Of a stretch of DNA of 37,096 nucleotides, positions 22,736-32,631 are shown piece after piece; within the stretch, counting starts at the first letter, position 1, and the number at the start of each line of letters is the position of its first letter. The stretch comes from an uncultured Bacilli bacterium (GTDB lineage: Bacteria; Bacillota_I; Bacilli_A; RF39; UBA660), in assembly GCA_947629395.1 (NCBI GenBank), contig CANRDQ010000011.1, forward strand, positions 1 to 37,096. The letters run 5' to 3'. The notes under the pieces are model-generated. The model was given only the letters and a program-made list of their open reading frames with translations. It was not told the origin of the DNA and ran no database searches. Position numbers and translations under genes: made by a program.

Positions 22736-22762
22736 GGGTTACAAAATGTAACTCTTATTTTT
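22730..22762. terminator. Bidirectional terminator between convergent genes
   Basis: AATAAGGGTTAC and GTAACTCTTATT arms form a stem with one mismatch around a short loop, with A-rich sequence on one side and T-rich on the other. It can end both the hydrolase and the fused activase gene. Confidence 0.8.
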
Positions 22763-25700
22763 CTTTACTCTTTAAATTGTCTTTAGCGACACTTAACATC
22801 AATTTAAGACGATTTATTTGATTAGTATGACTTGCTCCTGGATCATAGTCAATAGTAACGATATTAGCGTTTTTATATTTTTCTCTAATTGTTTTTATAA
22901 CAGCTTTACCGACTATATGATTTGGTAGACAAGCAAAAGGTTGTACACAAACGATATTTTCAACACCTTCTTTAATTAACTCTACCATTTCTGCTGTTAA
23001 GAACCAACCTTCTCCAGTTTGATTTCCTGTAGAAATAATACCATCTACATTTTCCGCAAGTTCATAAATATCAGTAGTACCTCTAAATCTAGTCCCTTTT
23101 AAATATTTACGGACAGGTTTTTCATATAAAGAAATTAACTTAATAGCTTCTCTATTCGCAAAAGCACTCATTAAACTTGTTTTAACTATTTTATGTTTAA
23201 TAACTGTATTATAAGCTGAATATTTAATAAAGCCCATTAAATCTGGTACAAATACTTCAGCGCCTTCTTTTTCTAATTTAGATACTAAACCATCATTTCC
23301 AAAAACATGATATTTAATAAGTATTTCTCCAACTATACCTACTTTTGGTTTAGGAGTTAATTTAACCTCTAAATTATTAAAGTTATTTATAATGTTTTTA
23401 ATATTTTTATTATACTCACTAATCTTACCATTTTTAACTGACTTACAACATCTTACCATCCAACTATTATAAAGTTTTTGGGCTGCATTTTTTTCTACTT
23501 CATAAGGTCTAGTAGCATAAAGTAATTTAGCTAGTAAATCACCATAGACTATACATTGAATAGCTTTGTTCGCAATAGCTGTATTAAACTTAAAGGCTTG
23601 TTCTTTTTCAAGTCCACTCATATTTAAAGAAATAACAGAGACATTACCAAGTCCAGCATCTTTAAGTCCTTTTCTAATAAGACCAATATAATTAGTAGCT
23701 CTACAACCTCCACCTGTTTGGGTAATCATAACACTAGTTTTATCTAAATCATATTTACCACTCTTTAAAGCTTTTATTAATTGACCAATAACAATAATCG
23801 CAGGATAACAAACATCATTATTAACGTATTTAAGTCCTGTATCTACGGTCTCATCATTTGCTTCTCTCAAGTATACAGCTTTATAACCTTCACTGTTTAA
23901 TAATGCTTCAAATAAAGGCATATGATTAGCACTTAAATCAGGGAATAATATCGTATTATCTAAATCAATTTCTTTAAAATAATTTTTATTATATTCATAA
24001 GGTTTATAATCATAATTATTATTTCTTTTATTCATTGACGCAATTAAAGAACGAATTCTTATTTTAACAGCACCAAGATTATTAATTTCATCTATTTTAA
24101 TAGTTGTATATAAATGGTTACTAGCTTTTAATATTTCTTCAGCTTGGTCAGTTACTATCGCATCTAACCCACAACCAAAGGAATTAAGATTAACTAGTTC
24201 TAAATTATCGTGTTGACTAACTACATCACAAGCATGATAAACTCGTGAATGATATGTCCATTGATCAACGACACGTAATTTAGATTTTATATTACTTAAA
24301 TGACAAATAGAATCTTCAGTAAGAACAGCCAGTCCCAAACTATTAATCATTGTATCAATTCCATGATTAACTTCTTTATCTAAATGATAAGGACGTCCCG
24401 CTAAAACAATAGCTTTTTCATTATGTTTATCTATATATCTTAAGAACTCTTCTCCTTTTGCTCTAACATCTTCTTTAAATTTATCTAATTCTTTAAAACC
24501 TAAATGTAAAGCTTCTTTTAATTCTTTTTTAGTAAAATGATATTCTTTAAAATCTTCTATTTCCATAAAACGTTTTAATAATTTTTCTTCATCTAAAGGA
24601 ATAAAAGGATTAATATATTTAATATTATTTTCTTTTAAAGCTTCTACATTCATTTTTATAGCTTCTGAATAACTTTGAACAATAGGACAATTATAACAGT
24701 TATCACTATTTTCAAATTCACGTCTTTCAAACATAACACATGGATAGAAAATAGTTTTAACTCCTTTATCAATTAAATTTAAAATATGTCCATGAACTAA
24801 CTTGGCAGGATAACATACTGATTCAGATGGCATTGATTCAATACCTGATTCATACATTCTACGATTAGAATGATCTGATAATACAACTTCAAAACCTAAT
24901 TTAGTAAAGAATGTATGCCACAATGGGTAGTTTTCATACATATTTAAAACTCTTGGAATTCCTATTTTACCACGTGATGCTTCTTTTAAAGATTCATAAT
25001 CAAATAATCTTTGATATTTCCAAGCATACATATTTGGTAAAAGTGAAGAACTTCCGTTATTACCACTACCTCTTTCACAACGGTTTCCTGAAATAAATCT
25101 TTTCTTATTGAAAATATTTACTGTTAAGGCACAATGATTCTCACAACGATTACATCTTGTATGAGTTGTTTTTATTTGTAAATTATTTATTTCTTCTTTA
25201 GTTAGAATAGAACTTTTAACATCCTGGTCTTCATATTCTTTAAAGTTATTTAAAGCAATTAAGGCTACTCCATAAGCTCCCATTAAACCAGCAATATCAG
25301 GTCTTACTACTTCTTTACCTGTAATATTTTCAAAAGCTCTAAGCACAGCATCATTTAAGAAAGTTCCTCCTTGAACAACTATCTTATCTCCTAAAGTTTG
25401 TAAATCTCTTATTTTCATAACTTTAGTTATGGCATTACGAATTATCGAATAAGAAAGTCCAGCGAAAATATCAGCTTGAGGTATTCCTTCTTTTTGAGTT
25501 TCTTTAATTTTAGAATTCATAAATACTGTACAACGAGATCCTAAATCAATTGGTGCTTTAGCACTAACAGCTTTAGAAACAAAATCATCAAGACTTATTT
25601 TAAATGATTTAGAAAGAGTTTCAATAAACGAACCACAACCAGATGAACAAGCTTCATTAAGCATGATACTATCTACTACTCCATCTTTAATCTTGATATA

Positions 25701-26978
25701 TTTCATATCTTGTCCACCAATATCAATGATACTTTCTACACCTTTTAAAAAGTGATTAGCACCTTCAAAGTGAGCAATTGTTTCTATTTCTGAAATATCT
25801 AAATTAAAAGCTGTTTTAATTAATAATTCTCCATATCCTGTAGAACCTGCACTTCTAATTACAGTCTTATCAGGAAGTTTTTTATATAAATCTAAAAGCA
25901 TATCTTTAACAGTATCTACTGGGGTTCCTTTATTAGAACAATACTTTTCATAAAGGAGTCTACCTTTATCATCAATTGCCACTAATTTAGCAGTAGTACT
26001 TCCAGCATCAATACCAATAAAAACATCACCAGCATAATCTTGTAGATTTTGTCTTTCTACTACGGATAAAGAATGTCTTTTAATAAACTTTTCATAATCT
26101 TCTTTATCTTTAAATAATGGTGGTAAACTATTAGATTCACTTTCTTTAAAATTATCTATTTCTGTGATTAAATGTTTTATATCTTTACTAGTATACTCTT
26201 TAGTATTTTCAGTGGAAAGAGCTGCCCCTAAACAGACGAAAAGTCTAGCATCATCTGGCGCTATTACTTCACTATCTTTTAAGTTTAAAGTTTTTATAAA
26301 TCTCTCTTTTAATACTGAAAGATAATTAAGTGGTCCTCCTAAAAAGATAACATTTCCTTTAATAGGTTTACCACAAGCTAGGCCACTAATAGTTTGATTA
26401 ACAACAGCTTGCATTATAGATAAAGCAACATCTTCTTTTTTAGCCCCTTCATTTAAAAGTGGTTGAATATCAGTCTTCGCAAATACTCCACAACGAGAGG
26501 CAATAGGATAAATTATTTCTCCATTTTTTGCTAACTCATTAAGTCCTTCCGTAGTGGTATTTAATAAAACTGCCATTTGGTCTAGGAAAGCTCCAGTTCC
26601 CCCAGCACAAGTACCATTCATTCTTTGTTCAATAGTTTGATCAAAATAAATGATTTTAGCATCTTCTCCACCAATTTCTATCGCTACATCTGTTGCTTTC
26701 GCATACTTTTCAATTGCGTTTTTACATGCAATAACTTCTTGAACGAAATCTATTTTTAAATGCTTAGCTAATGATATGGCTCCACTACCCGTTGATGTAA
26801 TAATAAAATTTGCATTTTTAAATTTATCTAAAACTTCTAAAAGTAAATCTTTTAAAGTTTTTTTAGTATCGGAAAAATGACGACGATATTCTTTAAATAA
26901 TATTTTGTCGTCATCATCCATAACTATCATTTTAACGGTTGTAGAACCGATATCTATACCAAGTTTTAATTTTTTCAT
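22755..26978 (-). CDS. Fused acyl-CoA dehydratase activase / 2-hydroxyacyl-CoA dehydratase-like protein
   Basis: A 1407-residue multidomain protein. Two BadF/BcrA-type ASKHA ATPase domains (3-256, 319-577) each carry cluster-bridging cysteines: Cys124 (CAGGTG) and Cys163 (SRCGVF); Cys444/448 (CSSGCGSF) and Cys483 (SRCTVF). A CNRCENHC motif (609-616) with GNRCERG (631-637) is followed by a DUF2229-like region beginning IGIPRVL (672-678). The C-terminal third (from about 1175) is HgdB-like. Homologues couple ATP hydrolysis to single-electron transfer into a [4Fe-4S] or double-cubane enzyme. No CoA-pathway genes are adjacent, so the substrate is unknown. The ribosome site (GTAGGAG) is unusually far from the ATG. 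The split system at 34066-37017 is its unfused counterpart. Confidence 0.9.
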   Translation of the reverse strand: MKKLKLGIDIGSTTVKMIVMDDDDKILFKEYRRHFSDTKKTLKDLLLEVLDKFKNANFIITSTGSGAISLAKHLKIDFVQEVIACKNAIEKYAKATDVAIEIGGEDAKIIYFDQTIEQRMNGTCAGGTGAFLDQMAVLLNTTTEGLNELAKNGEIIYPIASRCGVFAKTDIQPLLNEGAKKEDVALSIMQAVVNQTISGLACGKPIKGNVIFLGGPLNYLSVLKERFIKTLNLKDSEVIAPDDARLFVCLGAALSTENTKEYTSKDIKHLITEIDNFKESESNSLPPLFKDKEDYEKFIKRHSLSVVERQNLQDYAGDVFIGIDAGSTTAKLVAIDDKGRLLYEKYCSNKGTPVDTVKDMLLDLYKKLPDKTVIRSAGSTGYGELLIKTAFNLDISEIETIAHFEGANHFLKGVESIIDIGGQDMKYIKIKDGVVDSIMLNEACSSGCGSFIETLSKSFKISLDDFVSKAVSAKAPIDLGSRCTVFMNSKIKETQKEGIPQADIFAGLSYSIIRNAITKVMKIRDLQTLGDKIVVQGGTFLNDAVLRAFENITGKEVVRPDIAGLMGAYGVALIALNNFKEYEDQDVKSSILTKEEINNLQIKTTHTRCNRCENHCALTVNIFNKKRFISGNRCERGSGNNGSSSLLPNMYAWKYQRLFDYESLKEASRGKIGIPRVLNMYENYPLWHTFFTKLGFEVVLSDHSNRRMYESGIESMPSESVCYPAKLVHGHILNLIDKGVKTIFYPCVMFERREFENSDNCYNCPIVQSYSEAIKMNVEALKENNIKYINPFIPLDEEKLLKRFMEIEDFKEYHFTKKELKEALHLGFKELDKFKEDVRAKGEEFLRYIDKHNEKAIVLAGRPYHLDKEVNHGIDTMINSLGLAVLTEDSICHLSNIKSKLRVVDQWTYHSRVYHACDVVSQHDNLELVNLNSFGCGLDAIVTDQAEEILKASNHLYTTIKIDEINNLGAVKIRIRSLIASMNKRNNNYDYKPYEYNKNYFKEIDLDNTILFPDLSANHMPLFEALLNSEGYKAVYLREANDETVDTGLKYVNNDVCYPAIIVIGQLIKALKSGKYDLDKTSVMITQTGGGCRATNYIGLIRKGLKDAGLGNVSVISLNMSGLEKEQAFKFNTAIANKAIQCIVYGDLLAKLLYATRPYEVEKNAAQKLYNSWMVRCCKSVKNGKISEYNKNIKNIINNFNNLEVKLTPKPKVGIVGEILIKYHVFGNDGLVSKLEKEGAEVFVPDLMGFIKYSAYNTVIKHKIVKTSLMSAFANREAIKLISLYEKPVRKYLKGTRFRGTTDIYELAENVDGIISTGNQTGEGWFLTAEMVELIKEGVENIVCVQPFACLPNHIVGKAVIKTIREKYKNANIVTIDYDPGASHTNQINRLKLMLSVAKDNLKSKEK

Positions 26979-27032
26979 AAATACTACAACTCCTACTACA
27001 ACCCTATTAGTATATCATATTTTTGCTCATTA

Positions 27033-29195
27033 TTACAAAATATCTTCACTATTTTGGAATTGAGAATTGTAAAGGTCGGCATAAAATCCATTCTTTTTAA
27101 TTAATTCTTCATGATTTCCTTGTTCAATAATATTACCTTCATTCATAACTAATATTAAGTCAGCATTCTTAATAGTAGAAAGTCTATGGGCAATAATAAA
27201 ACTTGTTCTACCTTTAGTTAATTTATCCATAGCTACTTGTACTAACTCTTCAGTTCTAGTATCAACATTACTAGTTGCTTCATCTAAAATTAGGAATGGA
27301 GCATCTTCAATCATACCACGAGCGATGGTAAGTAATTGTTTTTGTCCTTGACTAACAGAAGCATCATCACTAACACTAGCATGAATTCCACCTGGTAAAG
27401 TTTTGACAAAGTGATCTACTCCTACTGTTTTTAAGGCTTCCCATACTTCTTCATCAGTAACATTATCTTTATTAAACTTAATATTTTCTGCAATAGTTCC
27501 ATCAAATAACCAAGTATCTTGTAAAACCATTACAAATAAATCATGTAAGTTTTCACGAGTTAATTCTTTAGTAGATACTCCATCAATTAAAATATCTCCA
27601 TCAATTATATCGTAAAATTTCATAAGTAAATTTACCATTGTTGTTTTACCGGCACCTGTTGGTCCAACTATGGCGATTTTTTGTCCTGGTAAAGCTTTCG
27701 CATTGAAATCTTTAATTATTGTACGACTACTATCATAACCAAATTTTACGTGTTTAAATTCAATTTCCCCTCTAACTTTAGATTTATCTAAATGCTTAGT
27801 AATGTCTTTTTGTTCTGACATTTCTTTTTCATCTAAAAATTCAAATACTCTTTCACTAGCTGCGGCTGTAGATTGTAACATAGTCATAGCTTGAGCCATT
27901 TGTGAAAGTGGGTTTGTAAATAATCTTATGTAAATCATGAATGCCACAATAGTTCCAAATGTTGTTAAATCATTCATAGTTAGAATAGCTCCAACTACAC
28001 AAACAGCAACATAACCAAAGTTTCCAATAAACATCATCATTGGTTGCATAATTCCAGATAAGAACTGACTTTTTCTATTACTGTCGTATAACTTTTCATT
28101 AATCTTTTCAAAATCTTCTAAAGCTTGTTTACTACCATTATAAGCTTTTACAACTGTATGTCCTGAATAATTTTCTTCAATAAATCCATTTAAAGTACCA
28201 AGTTGTTTTTGACGACGAGAGAAATATTTTTGCGATTTAGAAAGTAATAAGAACATAGCTACAAATCCTAAAACAGATGATAAAAGCGCTGTTAAAGCCA
28301 TAATCCAATTAGTAACAAACATCATGACAATTGACCCTAAAAATAAGGTAACACTAGTCGCTAAAGTAGCTAAACTTTGATTCATATTCATACCAATCGT
28401 ATCAACATCATTAGTTACACGAGATAAAACATCTCCAGTTTCATGATTATCAAAATACTTAAGTGGTAATTTATTTATTTTAACACTAATATTGCTTCTT
28501 AATTTTCGAGCAAAATTATTAGAAACAGTAGCTAAAATATAAGCTTGGATATAACTAAATATAGTACTAACCATATGTAGGGTTGCAATCAATAAAGCAA
28601 TTCTTTTTACAGCATCGATATCTAATTTAGGTTTTACTACTTTATAGACATTTTTAGGTAATTTATCAATAGCTTTAATAGCTTTATCTTGATCATTACC
28701 AGCCTTAGCTAAAATAGTTAACATCTTAGCTTGATCAATACTTGATATTTCTACTCCTTTTATTTTATATGGAGTTAAAATTTCTTTAAGTACACTTGTA
28801 GGCATTTTCGCAAATAACTTTAAAGCCTCTGATTTATCTGAAGTTTGGAAACTAGTCATAACTTCCATATATTTTTGTTTATCTTCATTTGATATATTAG
28901 GATTCATAGGAATACTAGCTAACTTATTTGGATTTTGTAATTGTTCTGTTGTTTTCGTAATTACTTTTTTCAAAGTTACGGTATCAGGTTGTAATCCTTT
29001 AGTAATTTCATCTGTTAAATCAGATAAAATATTAGGAGCAATTATAGAACATATCGCACTTATAACCGCTAGACTTAAAGCTGCAATTACTAAAATACGC
29101 CATTTTTCTAAACTTTTAAATAATCTTTTCATAGAACCACTAAAGTCTTTTGACTTTTCATTAGTTCTACCCATTGGTCCTCTTGGTCTAGGCAT
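27033..29195 (-). CDS. ABC exporter half-transporter with a large extracellular insertion
   Basis: A 720-residue membrane-spanning ATPase, one half of a heterodimeric multidrug-type exporter. After a soluble start and the first membrane helix (about 34-55), about 140 extra residues rich in Lys, Asp and Pro (about 65-205) precede helix 2; most family members have about 600 residues in total. The ATPase domain has Walker A GPTGAGKTT (about 508-516), a non-canonical signature VSQGQKQ (about 615), Walker B LILDEATS with the catalytic Glu, and the switch His in IIAHRLST. Its odd signature pairs with the odd Walker B of the partner. It overlaps the partner gene by 8 bases. Confidence 0.93.
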   Translation of the reverse strand: MPRPRGPMGRTNEKSKDFSGSMKRLFKSLEKWRILVIAALSLAVISAICSIIAPNILSDLTDEITKGLQPDTVTLKKVITKTTEQLQNPNKLASIPMNPNISNEDKQKYMEVMTSFQTSDKSEALKLFAKMPTSVLKEILTPYKIKGVEISSIDQAKMLTILAKAGNDQDKAIKAIDKLPKNVYKVVKPKLDIDAVKRIALLIATLHMVSTIFSYIQAYILATVSNNFARKLRSNISVKINKLPLKYFDNHETGDVLSRVTNDVDTIGMNMNQSLATLATSVTLFLGSIVMMFVTNWIMALTALLSSVLGFVAMFLLLSKSQKYFSRRQKQLGTLNGFIEENYSGHTVVKAYNGSKQALEDFEKINEKLYDSNRKSQFLSGIMQPMMMFIGNFGYVAVCVVGAILTMNDLTTFGTIVAFMIYIRLFTNPLSQMAQAMTMLQSTAAASERVFEFLDEKEMSEQKDITKHLDKSKVRGEIEFKHVKFGYDSSRTIIKDFNAKALPGQKIAIVGPTGAGKTTMVNLLMKFYDIIDGDILIDGVSTKELTRENLHDLFVMVLQDTWLFDGTIAENIKFNKDNVTDEEVWEALKTVGVDHFVKTLPGGIHASVSDDASVSQGQKQLLTIARGMIEDAPFLILDEATSNVDTRTEELVQVAMDKLTKGRTSFIIAHRLSTIKNADLILVMNEGNIIEQGNHEELIKKNGFYADLYNSQFQNSEDIL

Positions 29196-30951
29196 TGTCT
29201 AACTCCTCCTTTGATAATTGTGATAAAGCTATTTCTTTATAAACTTCACAATTTTTAAGTAATTCTTTATGTGTTCCAATTCCCACACATTCACCTTTAT
29301 CTAAAACTATAATCTTATCTGCGTTCATAATAGTTCCAATACGTTGAGCCACTATTAAACTAGTAGCATCTTTAGTATATTGCTTTAACTCACGACGAAG
29401 TATAGCATCAGTCTTATAATCAAGAGCTGAGAAGGAATCATCAAATATATATATTTCTGGATCTCTCGCAATAGCACGAGCAATAGATAATCTTTGTTTT
29501 TGTCCTCCAGATACATTAGTACCACCACGAGCAATATGGGCATCATAACCCTTATCCATCTTTAAAACAAATTCTTCACCTTGGGCTACTTTAATAGCTT
29601 CTTTAACTTTTTCTAAGTCTGGTTTCTCACGACCATTATCTCCATAAGAAATATTATCTTTTACACTACCAGTAAACATAACTGCTTTTTGAGAAACATA
29701 ACCAATTTTATTATGAAGAGCTTCTTCTGTATATTCTTTAACATTAACACCATCTACTAATACTTCTCCATCAGTAGCATCATAAAATCTAGGTACTAAA
29801 TTTATTAAACTAGACTTACCACTACCCGTTGATCCAATAAAAGCAATAGTCTCTCCTTTTTTAGCTTCAAAAGAAATATTTTTAAGTAAATAATCATCGG
29901 CATCAGGATATTTAAAACTAACATTTTTAAATTCTACAGTTCCTGTCTCTTCTGTCTTACCATCAAAAGTTCCTTCTTTAAGTAAAATTTCAGCCTCTAA
30001 TACTTCGTTAATACGTTTAGCTGAAACTTCAGCTCTAGGCCACATCATGAAAATCATAGCAAGCATTAAGAAAGACATAATAACTTGCATTCCATAACTT
30101 GAGAATACTACCATATTACTAAACACTTCAATTTTATCAGAAATTAAAAGTGTATTCATAATTAAATATGCTCCAATAAAATAAATACCAAGTGTTAAAA
30201 AGTGCATTACAAAGTTCATAACAGGCATTAATATAGCAAAACATCTTTGATTAAATAATTGCATATTAGTAAGATTATTATTTACTTCTTCAAATCTATC
30301 TTCTTGGAACTTTTCAGCATTAAAAGCACGAATTACTCTAATACCAGTAAGATTTTCACGAGCTACTCCATTAACTTTATCAATTAATTTTTGAACTATC
30401 GCAAATCTTGGGAAAACTATTATTAGAAGTGTTCCAACTGTTACGAGTAACAATACAACTCCTGCCCCTGTTAATAGACTCCATTCAATACTTTTATCTA
30501 TTATTTTTAAGACTGCCCAAACAGCCATAATAGGAGCCTTAACCATCATTTGAAGTCCCATGGCGATAAGCATTTCTATTTGTGTAACATCATTAGTAGT
30601 TCTAGTAATAAGACTTCTAATAGAGAAAGTTTTTATATCCGCAATTCCCATATTTTCAACTTTTTCAAAAATCTTATGTCTTACTGTTCTAGAAAATCTA
30701 GCTGATAAATAGGAAGCTAAATATCCTACAAAAATAGCGGAAGCTAAACTACCAAAAGCACAAAGTAACATATAAAAACCTTGTTCTAAGATTTCACTCA
30801 TAGTGCTTCCTTCTGTTTGTACAAGTACAGTAATCTCTGACATATAATCAGGAAGTTTTAAATCTAACCACACCTGAAAAACAACTGCTAAAACACAGAT
30901 AATAAATAAACAAAGTTCTTTTTTATTAAAATTCTTTAATTGTTTAATCAT
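29188..30951 (-). CDS. ABC exporter half-transporter, degenerate-site partner
   Basis: A 587-residue half-transporter with six membrane helices and a C-terminal ATPase domain. Walker A is GSTGSGKSS (about 369), the signature VSGGQKQRL is intact (about 479), but Walker B reads IFDDSFSALD (about 500), with Asp in place of the catalytic Glu, and the switch His is Gln in IVAQRIGT. So the nucleotide site it builds with the partner's abnormal signature should be inactive, as in BmrCD or TM287/288, while the other stays active. It overlaps both the MarR and partner genes by 8 bases. Confidence 0.94.
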   Translation of the reverse strand: MIKQLKNFNKKELCLFIICVLAVVFQVWLDLKLPDYMSEITVLVQTEGSTMSEILEQGFYMLLCAFGSLASAIFVGYLASYLSARFSRTVRHKIFEKVENMGIADIKTFSIRSLITRTTNDVTQIEMLIAMGLQMMVKAPIMAVWAVLKIIDKSIEWSLLTGAGVVLLLVTVGTLLIIVFPRFAIVQKLIDKVNGVARENLTGIRVIRAFNAEKFQEDRFEEVNNNLTNMQLFNQRCFAILMPVMNFVMHFLTLGIYFIGAYLIMNTLLISDKIEVFSNMVVFSSYGMQVIMSFLMLAMIFMMWPRAEVSAKRINEVLEAEILLKEGTFDGKTEETGTVEFKNVSFKYPDADDYLLKNISFEAKKGETIAFIGSTGSGKSSLINLVPRFYDATDGEVLVDGVNVKEYTEEALHNKIGYVSQKAVMFTGSVKDNISYGDNGREKPDLEKVKEAIKVAQGEEFVLKMDKGYDAHIARGGTNVSGGQKQRLSIARAIARDPEIYIFDDSFSALDYKTDAILRRELKQYTKDATSLIVAQRIGTIMNADKIIVLDKGECVGIGTHKELLKNCEVYKEIALSQLSKEELDNA

Positions 30952-31387
30952 CTTTCTTTCCTCCTAATTTTAAATTATCTTTCATCATATCTAACACCTC
31001 ATAAAAAGTTGCCATTTTTTCCTCAGGTATATTATATGTAATTTGTCGCTCTATTTCCTTTATCTTTTTAACAACTTCTTTATGGTGTTTAATCTTTTCA
31101 TTTGATATTTTAATAATTTTACTTCTACCATCTTCTAAAGAAAGTTCTCTTTTAATAATGTTTTTCTTTTCCATAGTATCAATGATACCTGATATAGTTG
31201 ACTTTCTAATATTAAGTACACTCTCTAGTTCTTTTTGGGAAACATCTCTATTAAAATTATCAACTAAATAACGAATAATCTGCATTTGCGAATAATTAAT
31301 TACTCCCAAGTTAGGTTTTTCTATACAGTTATTCCTTCTAAATTCATTTTCAAATTCTTTAATTTCTTTTAGTGGATACCTTTCCAT
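30944..31387 (-). CDS. MarR-family transcriptional regulator
   Basis: A 147-residue winged-helix protein. SQKELESVLNIRKSTISGIIDTMEKKNIIKR (about 50-80) is the DNA-reading helix-turn-helix, and SLEDGRSKIIKIS the wing. It leads an operon with the two ABC exporter genes (8-base overlaps) and lies under a promoter whose -10 is covered by a palindrome, so self-repression relieved by a transported drug or metabolite is likely. Confidence 0.93.
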   Translation of the reverse strand: MERYPLKEIKEFENEFRRNNCIEKPNLGVINYSQMQIIRYLVDNFNRDVSQKELESVLNIRKSTISGIIDTMEKKNIIKRELSLEDGRSKIIKISNEKIKHHKEVVKKIKEIERQITYNIPEEKMATFYEVLDMMKDNLKLGGKKDD

Positions 31388-31414
31388 TATATTTCACTCC
31401 CATTTAGTTAGTTG

Positions 31415-31441
31415 CCTAACTTTATACAGTATACAACTAGG
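31415..31441. promoter_or_regulatory. Probable MarR operator
   Basis: A 27-base imperfect palindrome, CCTAACTTTATAC and GTATACAACTAGG around a central A (31428), covers the -10 of the marR-ABC promoter. A second partial inverted repeat, AGTTAG/CTAACT, overlaps its left arm. Size and position suit a MarR dimer. Confidence 0.7.
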
Positions 31442-31456
31442 TATGGCCAAAGTCAA
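31428..31456 (-). promoter_or_regulatory. Promoter of the marR-ABC exporter operon
   Basis: The minus strand has TTGACT (31451-31456), a 17-base spacer and TATACT (31428-31433). The operator palindrome overlaps the -10. Confidence 0.8.
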
Positions 31457-31469
31457 CTACTATTAAAGA

Positions 31470-31502
31470 AAAAAATCAAGAAAATTTTTTATATTTCTTG
31501 AT
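31470..31502 (-). terminator. Terminator of the ITPase-GrpB gene
   Basis: ATCAAGAAA (31475-31483) and TTTCTTGAT (31494-31502) form a 9-bp stem followed on the minus strand by a T-run. It overlaps the stop codon. Confidence 0.8.
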
Positions 31503-32571
31503 CTGCTTTTTCGATTATATTTCTAATAAAATCATTTTTACTACTAGTATACATTTTACGATTATTTTTATATTTAGTACTTAACTGTTCTTTTAATTTT
31601 TGATATTCTTCTACTGTTTCTTTATGATGATTTAGATAGTTTTTAAAGACAAGCCAATCATGCCATCTATTACTACCCTTTTCTACTATATGAATAAAAT
31701 GAGTAGTTTTTCCTAAAACTTCTTTACTAGCTAGATATTCTCCTTTAACACCATTATCATATCTAAAAGAATAACCATTATCTTCAAGTACTTTACTAAA
31801 TTTTAAGGCATCGTCTAATTTATCAATTAAAACAGCTATATCAATAATAGGCTTAGCTTTTAAACCTTCAATAGCGGTACTTCCAACGTGTTCTATATCT
31901 AAAATATAATCTCCAATTAAATTAAGAAGCCTTTCTTTTTCTTTTTGATATTCTTCTTTCCATTTTGGATTATAACTTTTTAAAGATACTCTATCATGAG
32001 TTACACCTAAAGCGCTATCTTTAAGTTCTAAATAGTTTGCCAAATCTATATAAGCTTTATTATCCCAAAGTCCCGCTCTTTCTTGATCAGTAAAACAAGC
32101 CATGGTTTTATCTTGACCTTCAGGAATAAAAATAAAATCCCAACTCCAACCATTATCTCCTGATTTTTCTTTAGCTAAAGTTCCTTTCGTTTTAGAAGTA
32201 AATGTTACAGGTTCTTTACCATATTCCGTATACGCTAAAACTTCTAAAAAATAGGCTTCTCTATTATCTACTTTTTCCATTAATTTTAAAACACCATCTA
32301 CTCCAAGTGTTTCATCTACATATTTTGTATAAGCTCCTGGAAAACCATTTAAAGCAGGAATAACTAAACCAGAATCATTTTTTAAAGTATCTTTCTTTAA
32401 GTATTCACTAGCATATTTAGAAGAAAACTTAGCCACTTCTTCGATAGAATCAGCTTGTATTTCTGGACAATCAATTTTTTCTACGTCAATATCAAAACCT
32501 AAGGGTTCAAGATAATTTTTCGCCACTTTAACTTTAAATTCATTAGTGGTCATATAAGTAATCTTTTTCAT
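31489..32571 (-). CDS. Fusion of non-canonical purine NTP pyrophosphatase (RdgB/HAM1) and GrpB-like domain
   Basis: A 360-residue two-domain protein. Residues 1-190 are RdgB/HAM1-like: TTNEFKVKVA (8-17), the catalytic DSGLVIPALNGFPGAYT (66-82) and FTDQERAGLWD (160-170); such enzymes hydrolyse dITP, XTP and related triphosphates. Residues about 195-355 are a GrpB (UPF0157) nucleotidyltransferase-fold domain with YNPKWKEEY, DIEHVGSTAIEGLKAKPIID (225-244) and the HFIHIVEKGSNRWHDWLVFK segment. The RdgB tail motif (normally SHR) appears as THDR at the junction. GAGGTG precedes the ATG. It is probably monocistronic, divergent from the ASCH gene. The function of the GrpB part is unknown. Confidence 0.88.
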   Translation of the reverse strand: MKKITYMTTNEFKVKVAKNYLEPLGFDIDVEKIDCPEIQADSIEEVAKFSSKYASEYLKKDTLKNDSGLVIPALNGFPGAYTKYVDETLGVDGVLKLMEKVDNREAYFLEVLAYTEYGKEPVTFTSKTKGTLAKEKSGDNGWSWDFIFIPEGQDKTMACFTDQERAGLWDNKAYIDLANYLELKDSALGVTHDRVSLKSYNPKWKEEYQKEKERLLNLIGDYILDIEHVGSTAIEGLKAKPIIDIAVLIDKLDDALKFSKVLEDNGYSFRYDNGVKGEYLASKEVLGKTTHFIHIVEKGSNRWHDWLVFKNYLNHHKETVEEYQKLKEQLSTKYKNNRKMYTSSKNDFIRNIIEKADQEI

Positions 32572-32631
32572 AGTACACCTCGAAATCTTTATGAATATAT
32601 GTTATTATATAACAAGAAAGAAGGAATAACA

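Noticed and set aside
26979..27032. Direct repeat GTTGTAGTA (twice) before the fused activase gene as an operator
   Set aside because: The repeats lie around the ribosome site, are short, and no promoter can be placed to make sense of them.
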